NCBI GenBank assembly: GCA_049239925.1
Contig: JBMLTO010000087.1
Location: 1 to 22,079, forward strand
Direction of reading: 5' to 3'
Source: Legionella_A sp049239925
GTDB taxonomy: Bacteria > Pseudomonadota > Gammaproteobacteria > Legionellales > Legionellaceae
DNA: 22,079 nucleotides
A program made the position numbers and the translations under genes. The notes under the pieces were generated by a model. It saw only the letters and a program-made list of their open reading frames with translations. It was not told where the DNA came from and searched no databases. Of the stretch, positions 1-7,933 are shown in pieces (positions within the stretch are counted from its first letter, which is position 1; every line of letters starts with the position of its first letter).

Positions 1-84
1 GATTAATAAATCACTACTTCTATCTTGAAGCACTACCGTGAAAAAATAGCATGTGCCTGGAATGATCAATCTACGATATTGCAT
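1..84 (-). CDS. REP-associated tyrosine transposase (RAYT, Y1_Tnp family), N-terminal part, cut by window edge
   Basis: The minus strand reads 28 codons from an ATG at 84-82 without a stop to the window edge, beginning MQYRRLIIPG and continuing TCYFFTVVLQDR. This matches the usual RAYT start (YRR..xPGxxYFFTV..xDR), which precedes the HUH nuclease core. RAYTs are single-copy Y1-type transposases thought to mobilise REP/BIME palindromes. The HUH and catalytic Tyr residues lie outside the window, so activity cannot be judged. The frame stays open upstream of the ATG and no good ribosome binding site sits close to it, so the start is provisional. A REP-like hairpin lies about 100 bp upstream, which supports the call. 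Confidence 0.72.
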   Translation of the reverse strand, partial: MQYRRLIIPGTCYFFTVVLQDRSSDLLI

Positions 85-180
85 GTGGTTTGGACTGGTA
101 TAAAATTCCTTGAGCGCATAAGCTAGATCCAATGACTGTATTTTGGCAAGGATTTTTAGCTGTAACCTTGGATTTCAATA

Positions 181-212
181 CGTTATTGTTGGGCCAAGGC
201 CCAACCTACAAC
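181..212. repeat. REP-type palindrome next to the RAYT gene
   Basis: Positions 188-205 read GTTGGGCCAAGGCCCAAC, a perfect 8-bp inverted repeat with an AA centre. It is flanked by CGTTATT on the left and CTACAAC on the right. The form (GTAGGTTGGGCC..GGCCCAAC on the other strand) is typical of REP elements that accompany RAYT genes in proteobacteria. I saw no second copy in this window. Confidence 0.6.
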
Positions 213-390
213 AGATTGATTAAATTTTAATGCGACACCCCTGCGACCCCTTACAGAAAGACTTGCCCTTAATACATAATAGTGTTGATCTCATAATATC
301 TGGAAACGCTATTTGATCATAATCACCAAGCACATTCAATTTTTCTAGCTTATCTTTTCAATGCCTTAAGCTAACTATTCGTGTGGAACT

Positions 391-443
391 CTCAAGAATA
401 AATCGCGGCACCTAGGCGAAAGAATGAATTGTCAACACGCCCT
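391..443 (-). repeat. IS-end-like repeat, copy A
   Basis: On the minus strand, 443-424 reads AGGGCGTGTTGACAATTCAT, identical over 20 bp to 12689-12708 on the plus strand. By eye about 17 of the next 28 bases also match. The two copies are inverted relative to each other. A shared sharp edge followed by decaying similarity is what remains of an insertion-sequence end or a MITE. No transposase is next to it, so the element type is inference. Confidence 0.5.
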
Positions 444-599
444 ATTTCTTCTTTCGTTGAGCTAAGTAGGAAAGGTTGTCCCAGTCTCCTGAGATTAGGG
501 CTTCTTTCTTTTTTCTGCTCCATCGATTTGTTTTTCGGCACTCAAGGCTTCTATGTCTGACAATCAGACGATCCTGGGAAAAATGGCTAAAGTTGAGTA

Positions 600-628
600 T
601 GGTCAAAAATCATGAATTACGCTATATT
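600..628 (+). promoter_or_regulatory. Possible sigma70 promoter for cydPABX
   Basis: TATATT at 623-628 is a good -10 hexamer, with a weak TGGTCA 17 bp upstream at 600-605. It would start transcription about 25 bp before cydP. The poor -35 fits an activated promoter, but no convincing ArcA or FNR site is visible next to it. Confidence 0.25.
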
Positions 629-660
629 ATGTTCACCTGCTCATACACAGGATTTATCTC

Positions 661-831
661 ATGAAACCCTTCGGACGTGACATTCGTAACACACTGATAA
701 TTAAATGTTGTCTTCTGTTTTTCTTGTGGATACTGTGTTTTAAAAGCGACCACAAACCAGTGGTTGATGCTAAAAAATGGCTATTGAGCAGCCCAACTAA
801 TATTAATCATCAAGCTAAAGGTGACCTATGA
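661..831 (+). CDS. cydP: CydP, putative small subunit of cytochrome bd oxidase
   Basis: This 56-residue protein has a short basic N-terminus (MKPFGRDIRN), one membrane helix at about residues 11-27 (TLIIKCCLLFFLWILCF) and a polar tail with KPVVDAKKWLL. That is the layout of CydP, a small single-span protein encoded directly before cydA in many proteobacteria and proposed to be an accessory subunit of the bd oxidase. Its stop overlaps the cydA start in ATGA (828-831), so the two are translationally coupled. An AGGA lies about 9 bases before the ATG. The short length and the operon position agree; the function itself rests on family knowledge. Confidence 0.75.
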   Translation: MKPFGRDIRNTLIIKCCLLFFLWILCFKSDHKPVVDAKKWLLSSPTNINHQAKGDL

Positions 832-2378
832 TTCCCGCTAGTGATGTCGTTGACCTATCGCGTTTGCAATTTGCAATAACCGCGCTCTATCATTTTTTAT
901 TTGTTCCGCTGACGTTAGGACTCTCAGTTCTACTGGCAATCATGGAAACTGTGTTTGTCATGACCGGGCGAGAAGTATGGCGACAAATGGTTAAATACTG
1001 GGGATTGCTGTTTGGTATTAATTTTGTTCTAGGAGTCGCTACTGGACTAACCATGGAATTCCAGTTCGGTACCAACTGGGCCTATTATTCTCATTATGTT
1101 GGTGATGTATTTGGAGCACCCCTAGCTATAGAGGGGTTGATGGCGTTTTTTCTAGAAGCGACCTTCGTTGGCTTGTTTTTTTTCGGCTGGGAAAAAATAT
1201 CTAAGCTGCAGCACATGATGGTAACTTGGCTATTGGCATTAGCAACCAACTTATCTGCCCTATGGATCCTGATTGCCAACGGTTGGATGCAAAATCCTGT
1301 TGGCGCGCATTTTAATTTTGAAACGATGCGTATGGAGGTAACTAGTTTTGCTGAGCTACTGTTTAATCCTGTTGCCCAAGCTAAGTTTGTTCATACGATC
1401 AGCGCAGGCTATGTGACAGGGTCCATTTTCGTGCTTGCTATCAGCGCCTACTATTTACTTCGTGGTCGAAATAATGAATTTGCGAAACGCTCGATGACAG
1501 TGGCTGTATCTTTTGGCTTAGCATCAGCACTATCCGTTGTCGTATTAGGTGATGAAAGTGGATATGTTGCTAATAGTAATCAACAAATGAAAATAGCAGC
1601 CATGGAAGCTATGTGGCACACTGAAAAACCACCCGCTAGTCTAACTGTTTTTGGTATACCCAACAGTCAAACCCATCATACTGACTATGCAATTGATATC
1701 CCCTATCTCCTTGGAATTATTGCCACACGCTCGTTCAACACGCCTGTCGAAGGTATCCATGAATTAATAGAGCAAGGTAAAGAACGTATTAGAGAGGGCA
1801 TGCTGGCTTACGATGCCTTGACTCGTATGCAAAATAACCGACAAGACCTACAAGCAAAACAGGAATTTGAGTTACATGGAAAATTCCTTGGATACGGATT
1901 ACTTCTTAAAAAATATACAGAGAAAGTTATTGATGCAACCGATGAGCAAATCACCAGTGCGGCTAATGATCTGAAGCCAAATGTAGGTACATTATTTTTT
2001 TCATTCCGCATAATGGTTTTTTGTGGCATATTTTTCATTTTGCTCTTTGCAGTAGGATTTTACTTATCCATGCAACGTCAGTTACACACGACCCGCTGGT
2101 ATTTACACCTAGCATTTTGGGCTCTTCCTCTCCCTTGGATAGCAGCCGAATTAGGGTGGGTAATAGCAGAATATGGTAGACAACCATGGGTTGTACAAGG
2201 TGTATTGCCTACCTCGATGGCTACTTCATCGCTAAGTGCAGCACAGTTATATACTTCGCTAAGCAGTTTTATATTTTTCTATACCATTCTAGCAATTATT
2301 GAAGTTTATTTAATGGTCAAATATATCCGTATAGGTCCAGAAAGTCTTTCATCGCAGGAGAACAGCCATGCCATTTGA
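828..2378 (+). CDS. cydA: Cytochrome bd ubiquinol oxidase subunit I
   Basis: CydA carries the three haems (b558, b595, d) and the quinol site of the bd oxidase, a high-affinity inner-membrane oxidase that reduces O2 to water without pumping protons. The 516-residue protein has the expected key residues, shifted by +3 from E. coli: H22 (b595), H189 and M396 of FRIM (b558), E102 and E110 of the proton path, and K255/E260 in the Q-loop. The GRQPW motif is present. The Q-loop includes the extra C-terminal segment (about 330-375, with LGYGLLLKKYT), so this is the long-Q-loop form found in E. coli-type enzymes and not the short cyanide-insensitive CioA form. AAGGTG before the ATG supports the start. 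It overlaps cydP by 4 bp and cydB by 11 bp. Confidence 0.97.
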   Translation: MIPASDVVDLSRLQFAITALYHFLFVPLTLGLSVLLAIMETVFVMTGREVWRQMVKYWGLLFGINFVLGVATGLTMEFQFGTNWAYYSHYVGDVFGAPLAIEGLMAFFLEATFVGLFFFGWEKISKLQHMMVTWLLALATNLSALWILIANGWMQNPVGAHFNFETMRMEVTSFAELLFNPVAQAKFVHTISAGYVTGSIFVLAISAYYLLRGRNNEFAKRSMTVAVSFGLASALSVVVLGDESGYVANSNQQMKIAAMEAMWHTEKPPASLTVFGIPNSQTHHTDYAIDIPYLLGIIATRSFNTPVEGIHELIEQGKERIREGMLAYDALTRMQNNRQDLQAKQEFELHGKFLGYGLLLKKYTEKVIDATDEQITSAANDLKPNVGTLFFSFRIMVFCGIFFILLFAVGFYLSMQRQLHTTRWYLHLAFWALPLPWIAAELGWVIAEYGRQPWVVQGVLPTSMATSSLSAAQLYTSLSSFIFFYTILAIIEVYLMVKYIRIGPESLSSQENSHAI

Positions 2379-3504
2379 TTATGAAACGTTAAGAATTATT
2401 TGGTGGATTCTTTTGGGAGTGCTGCTCATAGGTTTTGCCGTCATGGATGGCTTTGACCTAGGCGTTGCAATGTGGCTACCCTGGCTTACAAGAACGAATA
2501 TGGAAAGGCGAATTTTAATAAATTGTGTGGGACCGACCTGGGAGGGCAATCAAGTATGGTTTATTCTGGGTGGTGGTGCGATCTTTGCAGCTTGGCCAGC
2601 CTTATATGCTTTATCATTTTCAGGTTTTTATTATGCAATGCTACTCGTCTTATTAGCGCTCATTATGAGACCTGTCGCATTCAAATACCGCTCGAAAGTT
2701 GATAATAATAGATGGCGTAGCTGTTGGGATCTAGCACTATTCATCAGTGGAATCGTGCCAGCATTGATATTTGGCGTGGCTGTAGGAAACGTATTACAGG
2801 GCGTGCCCTTTCACTTTGATACAAGCTTACGTCCTTTTTATACCGGAACATTTATTAACTTACTTAATCCATTTGCATTATTATGTGGATTTTTGTCAGT
2901 GACCATGCTAGCGATGCATGGAGCCTTTTTTATCAATACAAAAACTGTTGGTCATATTCAATCAAGAGCTAGCAAAGCTGGTTGTTTGAGCGCACTACTA
3001 ACCTCGATTTTATTTTTGATTGGCGGATACTGCATGTATCATTGTGTTGATGGCTATGTCATCCAACATGCGATACCTCACGATGGACCATCAAATCCTT
3101 TATATAAGTCCGTCATCAAAGAAACAGCAGCTTGGTTAAATAACTATAGCAATCTCCCTTGGATAACGGTTGTTCCGATTGGTTCGATTGTTATGACTTT
3201 ACTGGCAATCATCATCGCAAAGAAACCAGTGTTAGCATTCATCTGCAGTGGCTTTAGTGTCGCAGGTATTATTGCTACAGTAGGACTTAGCATGTTTCCC
3301 TTTATTTTACCCTCATCAAGCAATCCTGGTCAAAGTTTAACCGTATGGGATAGCTCTTCTAGCAAGCTTACACTTGAAGTGATGCTTATATCGACAATTA
3401 TATTCTTACCGATAGTGCTCACCTATACGGCCTGGGTGTATCGAGTTTTACGTGGAAAAGTAACTGAAGAAACAATAAATTATGATGAACATACAGCTTA
3501 TTAG
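2368..3504 (+). CDS. cydB: Cytochrome bd ubiquinol oxidase subunit II
   Basis: CydB is the haem-free partner of CydA in the inner membrane. The 378-residue protein is full length for the family and strongly hydrophobic, with the conserved MDGFDLG near residue 26 and GPTWEGNQVW near residue 55. It begins inside the last codons of cydA (11-bp overlap), with AGGAG about 9 bases before the ATG, so translation is coupled. The third subunit gene cydX follows after 9 bp. The cydDC genes needed for assembly of bd oxidase in E. coli are not in this window. Confidence 0.97.
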   Translation: MPFDYETLRIIWWILLGVLLIGFAVMDGFDLGVAMWLPWLTRTNMERRILINCVGPTWEGNQVWFILGGGAIFAAWPALYALSFSGFYYAMLLVLLALIMRPVAFKYRSKVDNNRWRSCWDLALFISGIVPALIFGVAVGNVLQGVPFHFDTSLRPFYTGTFINLLNPFALLCGFLSVTMLAMHGAFFINTKTVGHIQSRASKAGCLSALLTSILFLIGGYCMYHCVDGYVIQHAIPHDGPSNPLYKSVIKETAAWLNNYSNLPWITVVPIGSIVMTLLAIIIAKKPVLAFICSGFSVAGIIATVGLSMFPFILPSSSNPGQSLTVWDSSSSKLTLEVMLISTIIFLPIVLTYTAWVYRVLRGKVTEETINYDEHTAY

Positions 3505-3513
3505 GAGAACCTC

Positions 3514-3612
3514 ATGTGGTACTTTTCTTGGATATTAGGGACTGGTTTAGCGTGCACCTTTGCCATATTAAACGCACTATGGTTCGAGCTACGCACCGAT
3601 CAGTCTGCCTAG
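3514..3612 (+). CDS. cydX: CydX, small subunit of cytochrome bd oxidase (YbgT family)
   Basis: This 32-residue single-span protein begins MWYFSWILGTGLACTFAILN and contains the family signature WxLG..LA..FAILNALW.E. CydX is an integral small subunit that stabilises the haems of CydAB; without it E. coli oxidase loses activity. AGGAGA lies 7 bases before the ATG and the gene follows cydB by 9 bp. The tail after ALWFE is short (LRTDQSA). Confidence 0.93.
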   Translation: MWYFSWILGTGLACTFAILNALWFELRTDQSA

Positions 3613-3654
3613 TTTATTCCAGATGCTCATAACTAAATTTTGCAGGACAGTAAC

Positions 3655-5118
3655 ATGATTATCACTGGAGACAATGCACTTCCATTAAAAAAAATCGTGC
3701 TTGAATATATCCAAGGAGAAACCATCTTAGGAACCCGCTTGCTTTTAGAAGATGAGTGTAATAAAAAAAGGCTTAATGCCGATGAAATATTCAAATCAAT
3801 TCCCATAAAATCGCTCTCAATAGCACCAGGAGAGGATGAGCATGCTGACGAAATAGTGATAAACATACTCAGCATGCTAAATATTACCAATGACAAACTC
3901 GAATATAACAACCTCATCAATAGTGAGTCGTTGTATGAATTTCTAATGAAGCTATCCCATGATGGCAACGAACATATCACTTATTTGCTAAAAATCATTG
4001 AAAAAACAAAACCTGAACAGAATTGGTCACTGATATATATATACGGCACAGTGATATCTACATTGTTAGGCGTGTTTTTTTATGTTCAAAAAGATTTACT
4101 CATATCTCTAATCAATTGGCTTGATGTCAGTTGTCCAACACTGATTATTTGGTTAGCACAAACTTTTTCTGTTTTAAGGAATATCCCACTATTAGGCATC
4201 CTATTCAACAGTGGCAAGCTATTATGGGATTGGCATCAGACCTTGGCTAATGGGACAACGCTTACACAAGAGAAATACTCCATATTGCTTTTTAGCTCGC
4301 TCACAACAGGGCTCACGATTATAGCTTACTTGCTTTCTTATCTAGCGGACGGAACAATGACAATACCCGCAACAGTATTGTTTATAATAAGTACAAGCAT
4401 AGATATTTTTAAAAATTTATTTGAGTTCTTTAAAGCAAAAAAAGCTATTACACATTTAGTGCCACCCCATGAGTCAGAAATGAGTTGGAGAATTCACGCT
4501 CAATATGAAAGGGATTTAAATAAAAACAAGAAATTAGTAGAATCTTCGAAAATTTCAATCATTGCAGCTACCTCTTCAACGCTAACCATTATCATGTGGG
4601 GCATTCTACCAGCGAACTTAGTATTAACTATTAGTTACCTAACAATTATTACTTTAATTGATTTAACCAAAAAATCATTAATAGACAACATGGATGATAC
4701 CTACGCAGCAAAATTACAAGATCTTCTTCGTAAACGAGCCCGATCAACGCCTTATGATCACTGTAGCGCCAGGGTAAGTATTCGTGAGCGTGCAGATCAA
4801 CAGGAGCAAAGCTATAAACAAGGGATAATCGATACGCTAAATACTTTAATCAAAGAACAAGTCAGTGCAGCAGATGCTCTGCGGCAATTCACTCATCAAG
4901 AAACGGTTGTTAATTGCAATCAACAGCTAACATTCATCACTGCACCAAACATTCCAGGTAGCCATCCTGCTTCAAACCAGGCTACTGATAATCAGCAACC
5001 GCAACAAATACCAAGTTTATTTCAGGGAGAGACGTCCTTGTCAATATTTAACCATCATAACAACTCTCAAAAAACATACCCTGAGCAACCAGAAGGTCAA
5101 CCAGCATATCATTTGTAA
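3655..5118 (+). CDS. Unrecognised multi-pass membrane protein
   Basis: I do not recognise the family. The first ATG preceded by a good Shine-Dalgarno (AGGA at 3644) is at 3655 and gives 487 residues; an upstream in-frame TTG at 3640 would add five. Residues 1-120 are soluble and mostly helical. About six hydrophobic segments follow (roughly 125-145, 160-185, 208-230, 235-255, 300-318, 320-337) with a charged loop at 260-298 (FEFFKAKK, YERDLNKNKK). The last 150 residues are polar, with RKRAR at about 359-363 and an Asn/Gln/His/Pro-rich tail. It follows cydX by 42 bp but has no evident link to respiration. The architecture would suit a host-directed membrane effector, which is speculation. Confidence 0.85.
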   Translation: MIITGDNALPLKKIVLEYIQGETILGTRLLLEDECNKKRLNADEIFKSIPIKSLSIAPGEDEHADEIVINILSMLNITNDKLEYNNLINSESLYEFLMKLSHDGNEHITYLLKIIEKTKPEQNWSLIYIYGTVISTLLGVFFYVQKDLLISLINWLDVSCPTLIIWLAQTFSVLRNIPLLGILFNSGKLLWDWHQTLANGTTLTQEKYSILLFSSLTTGLTIIAYLLSYLADGTMTIPATVLFIISTSIDIFKNLFEFFKAKKAITHLVPPHESEMSWRIHAQYERDLNKNKKLVESSKISIIAATSSTLTIIMWGILPANLVLTISYLTIITLIDLTKKSLIDNMDDTYAAKLQDLLRKRARSTPYDHCSARVSIRERADQQEQSYKQGIIDTLNTLIKEQVSAADALRQFTHQETVVNCNQQLTFITAPNIPGSHPASNQATDNQQPQQIPSLFQGETSLSIFNHHNNSQKTYPEQPEGQPAYHL

Positions 5119-5263
5119 GATACTCATTCATGATACCGTTATGCTAATTAGGTGACATAGCCCATGGGATTGTATACACTTACTATTGACTGATATGGCC
5201 ATACTCATTAACGCTTGGCAGCAATCAGGACATCAACACGTGTGACGGATAGCGTAAAAACAA

Positions 5264-5824
5264 ATGATCGTAAAACATATACCAAATATATTAACCCTAG
5301 CCCGGACGCTTTTAATCGCGCCATTTTTGTTTTTTCTTAAACAACAACAATATGATTGGGCATTTTATACGTTTCTATTTGCAGGGCTCACTGATGCATT
5401 TGATGGCTGGCTAGCACGTAGCTTTGACTGTAAAAGCATATTAGGCTCATTTATTGATCCGTTAGCAGATAAATTGTTGATAGCATCGAGTTTTTTTTCA
5501 CTAGCATTAATCGGTAAATTACCGTGGTGGCTAATGGTATTAGTCTTTATGCGTGATATAACTATTTTATTAGGGATCGTTACCTGGGTGTACTTATTAA
5601 AAAACCACATAGATCTAAGACCAACAAAATTAAGCAAATTTAACACATTACTGCAATTAACACTTGTGACTCTTAGCTTGTTCGAACTAGCATTTTTTGA
5701 ATTCTCAACGATATTGATTCACCTTTTAGTTGCATTAACAACCATCACAACCGCTGCTACCTACCTAGATTATGCATGGACCTGGGGTAAAAAAGCATAT
5801 GCAAAAATTCATAAAGCCACATGA
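5264..5824 (+). CDS. CDP-alcohol phosphatidyltransferase family protein (PgsA-like)
   Basis: Members transfer a phosphatidyl group from CDP-diacylglycerol to an alcohol such as glycerol 3-phosphate at the inner membrane. The full catalytic signature D-x2-DG-x2-AR-x8-G-x3-D-x3-D is present at residues 44-70 (DAFDGWLARSF ... GSFIDPLADK). At 186 residues it has the usual family length, with several hydrophobic helices and the typical N-terminus IPNILTLART. The exact product (phosphatidylglycerophosphate, cardiolipin or other) cannot be read from the sequence. Its stop overlaps the hda start in ATGA at 5821-5824. A CDP-alcohol transferase directly before hda is an arrangement I recall from other gammaproteobacteria such as xanthomonads. 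Confidence 0.9.
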   Translation: MIVKHIPNILTLARTLLIAPFLFFLKQQQYDWAFYTFLFAGLTDAFDGWLARSFDCKSILGSFIDPLADKLLIASSFFSLALIGKLPWWLMVLVFMRDITILLGIVTWVYLLKNHIDLRPTKLSKFNTLLQLTLVTLSLFELAFFEFSTILIHLLVALTTITTAATYLDYAWTWGKKAYAKIHKAT

Positions 5825-6516
5825 ACAAACAACTAGCCTTGGCAATACAACTGAATAATGACTACACATTTGATAATTTCTACTGGGAAAATAACTTACT
5901 TATTAAAGAACAATTACTAGCATCACTGCATGGCAAAGGCGAGCGTATAATTTATTTATGGGGGCCGTCTGGTAGCGGCAAAACCCATCTACTACAAGCA
6001 TGCTGTTTGTATGCAGATCGTTTTCAATCAGCAATTTATCTCCCAATGACTATTCTTGCTCAGCTAACACCAGAAATGCTTGAGGGGATGGCCAATCACA
6101 GCATGATTTGCATCGATGATATTGACGCAATTGCAAGAAAAGCACCATGGGAAGAAGCTATTTTTCATTTATACAATCATATCCATGATAATCAACCAAA
6201 CACCTTATTAGTGATCACCGGGAAACAAGCCCCTCATAATGGCTCGATTCAACTTGCAGATTTGCGATCTCGTTTAAGCTGGGGGTTAACCATGCAGATG
6301 AATGAACTCAACGATCACGATAAAATCCATAGCTTGGAACTCCATGCCAAAAACCGTGGCTTCGAACTATCACCAGAAGTAGCAAAGTTTCTTCTCAATC
6401 GTTGCGCACGAAATATGCACGAACTACAGGCTTTACTAAATAATTTAGATGAAGCCTCACTCCGAGCCCAACGAAAAATAACTATTCCCTTTGTTAAAAA
6501 TATCCTAGGAATTTAA
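5821..6516 (+). CDS. hda: DnaA regulatory inactivator Hda
   Basis: Hda is a DnaA-like AAA+ protein that, bound to the DNA-loaded sliding clamp, stimulates hydrolysis of DnaA-ATP and so limits re-initiation. The 231-residue protein begins MNKQLALAIQL, which holds the clamp-binding QLxLx motif. Walker A is GPSGSGKTHLLQA (about 48-60) and Walker B is ICIDDIDAIA (about 96-105); the later part carries the AAA+ lid (NRCARNMHELQALLNNLD). Length is standard and the DnaA DNA-binding domain IV is absent, which separates Hda from DnaA. It is translationally coupled to the preceding transferase, and its 3' end overlaps the convergent gene by 12 bp. Confidence 0.94.
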   Translation: MNKQLALAIQLNNDYTFDNFYWENNLLIKEQLLASLHGKGERIIYLWGPSGSGKTHLLQACCLYADRFQSAIYLPMTILAQLTPEMLEGMANHSMICIDDIDAIARKAPWEEAIFHLYNHIHDNQPNTLLVITGKQAPHNGSIQLADLRSRLSWGLTMQMNELNDHDKIHSLELHAKNRGFELSPEVAKFLLNRCARNMHELQALLNNLDEASLRAQRKITIPFVKNILGI

Positions 6517-7713
6517 ACCAAGGTAAAACATTGGTCTAATAGCATCAATAGCTGAGGTGATGGTCCCTAGATCGCCGTCCGAATATGAACGCCGATGTGT
6601 TGAAAAAAAGTGATGACTGCGATGCTCGGGTTCTCTGGTAGTCGTAACCGCGGGGCTCTGCTGATGAATTAAGTTCGATAGCCTGATCTGTTCAATTTTG
6701 ATATCCATTTGTGATAACAATAGACTTAAATGTTCAACACCACACTCCGTTTCATTAATCAACTTATCGATTGTTTCTTGATCCAACCCATACCATCTAT
6801 CCACTAAACTCTCTAACCCGGGTCGTTCCACATACCAATATAAGCTAAATGACGCACAAGCAACGGTGAAGCTACTTAAAACGACAGACAACATAGTCGT
6901 ACTTACCATAGGAATCAATAATCCAACTACCGCCATTGATATTGATTGACCTAAATAAAAGCCAGTACCAAAAAATAACATTCCGGTGAGGACTGTGACC
7001 AGTAACTTAGTCATATACAGCCAAGGGTTATTTAGTTGCTCTCGATACGTTTCCCTTGTTTGAGCAATTGCGTGATAGCGAGATACTAAGACTTCGACTA
7101 TATACTTATATTCTTGCAGTTTTTCTATTGTTTTGGCTTTTAAATAACATCGATTAATCATTGATTTTAATGAGTTGATATGATCAAGCTGCTCTACAAA
7201 AACATCTATCAGCTGTGGCGATGTTGACGTATGGACACCTAAATTATTATATATTGCAATTAAATCAAAGCCGTAAAAAACAACGATCGATAACAATGAA
7301 AATAATACCCCTGTTGCCCCAACAACGACAACTGGCACCGCATTAAACATACTAAAAATAGTGGTGACACTATCAAATCCTTCACAGATAGCAACTAGAG
7401 TACCCGCGCAAGCAAGCATGAAAATTAGCAATTGTGAGGACCAATTAGTCTCTTCCGCCGATTCTTTCTGTCTTCGCTCTTCTTCACTTAAGAAAGATTT
7501 ATGCCAATCATCAAGCAAAGCAGCTCTTAACGATTCAAATAAAAAACGCATCTCATGAGAAAAATTATCATGATAGCTCATTATTCGAATAATTTTTAAC
7601 TGTTCGATTTGATTCCCAGAGTATGTTAAAAACGGTGAATAATTACCAAGTTCTGCAGCATTAATTTGTTCAATTAATTGTTGTGTCCTATCACTAATTG
7701 CAATTACTGGCAT
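6505..7713 (-). CDS. Unrecognised four-span membrane protein
   Basis: The family is unknown to me. The protein has 402 residues, starting MPVIAISDRT with AGAGG about 8 bases upstream. A charged helical N-terminus (1-90, with SEEERRQKESAEE) precedes two hydrophobic stretches at about 93-112 and 125-155. A helical linker at about 165-230 follows, then two more hydrophobic stretches at about 234-256 and 258-294. The cytoplasmic-looking tail includes THRRSYSDGDL near residue 375. Its plan (soluble helical ends, paired membrane helices) resembles the protein at 3655-5118 but I see no clear sequence match. The end overlaps hda by 12 bp in convergent orientation. Confidence 0.85.
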   Translation of the reverse strand: MPVIAISDRTQQLIEQINAAELGNYSPFLTYSGNQIEQLKIIRIMSYHDNFSHEMRFLFESLRAALLDDWHKSFLSEEERRQKESAEETNWSSQLLIFMLACAGTLVAICEGFDSVTTIFSMFNAVPVVVVGATGVLFSLLSIVVFYGFDLIAIYNNLGVHTSTSPQLIDVFVEQLDHINSLKSMINRCYLKAKTIEKLQEYKYIVEVLVSRYHAIAQTRETYREQLNNPWLYMTKLLVTVLTGMLFFGTGFYLGQSISMAVVGLLIPMVSTTMLSVVLSSFTVACASFSLYWYVERPGLESLVDRWYGLDQETIDKLINETECGVEHLSLLLSQMDIKIEQIRLSNLIHQQSPAVTTTREPEHRSHHFFSTHRRSYSDGDLGTITSAIDAIRPMFYLGLNS

Positions 7714-7727
7714 GAAGTACCTCTTTG

Positions 7728-7751
7728 AATAATAAGCGAAAACTTATTATT
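7728..7751 (-). promoter_or_regulatory. Perfect inverted repeat in the leader of the 402-aa membrane protein gene
   Basis: The minus strand carries AATAATAAG, a 6-base spacer TTTTCG, then CTTATTATT: a perfect 9-bp palindrome starting 15 bp before the ATG of the gene ending at 6505. It could be an operator or an RNA hairpin near the ribosome binding site. It is AT-rich, so chance cannot be excluded. Confidence 0.3.
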
Positions 7752-7874
7752 GATAACCTAGCTCAATGACTCATTGCCTTATAAATAATCATCACACGAG
7801 CCAATTATATTCAATTCCAAAATTAACAAAAGTTGCTATTATAATTTGTCAAGCAAAAAATATCCAACAACAAA

Positions 7875-7898
7875 ACAAAAAGAATTGGTTTCGACCAA
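7875..7898 (-). terminator. Probable intrinsic terminator of the peptide transporter gene
   Basis: On the minus strand TTGGT-CGAA-ACCAA forms a 5-bp stem with a CGAA tetraloop and is followed by TTCTTTTTG. It lies about 35 bp after the stop of the transporter gene. The stem is short, so termination strength is uncertain. Confidence 0.45.
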
Positions 7899-7933
7899 CC
7901 TGTCTCGGTTGAAATGCCCTAAACTACTACTAA

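Larger units (their letters stand above)
213..660. other. Intergenic stretch upstream of the cyd operon
   Basis: No convincing gene is visible in this roughly 450-bp stretch. It contains one IS-end-like repeat (391-443) and the presumed cyd promoter at its right end. A reading frame at 476-664 starts with TTG, has no family signature and is probably chance. Confidence 0.5.

Noticed and set aside
131..145. 15-bp match AATGACTGTATTTTG also present near 13038
   Set aside because: One AT-rich 15-mer match in 22 kb is not far from chance and the flanks do not match.
313..326. FNR-like box TTGATCATAATCAC, one mismatch from consensus
   Set aside because: It lies over 330 bp upstream of cydP, and a 9-of-10 match is expected by chance about once in a window this size.
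476..664. 62-codon plus-strand frame starting TTG before cydP
   Set aside because: No family features, weak start, and it overlaps the presumed cyd promoter; most likely chance.
5119..5263. TTGACT at 5186 as a promoter of the CDP-alcohol transferase gene
   Set aside because: The hexamer at the right distance (TAACGC) is too poor a -10 to support the call.
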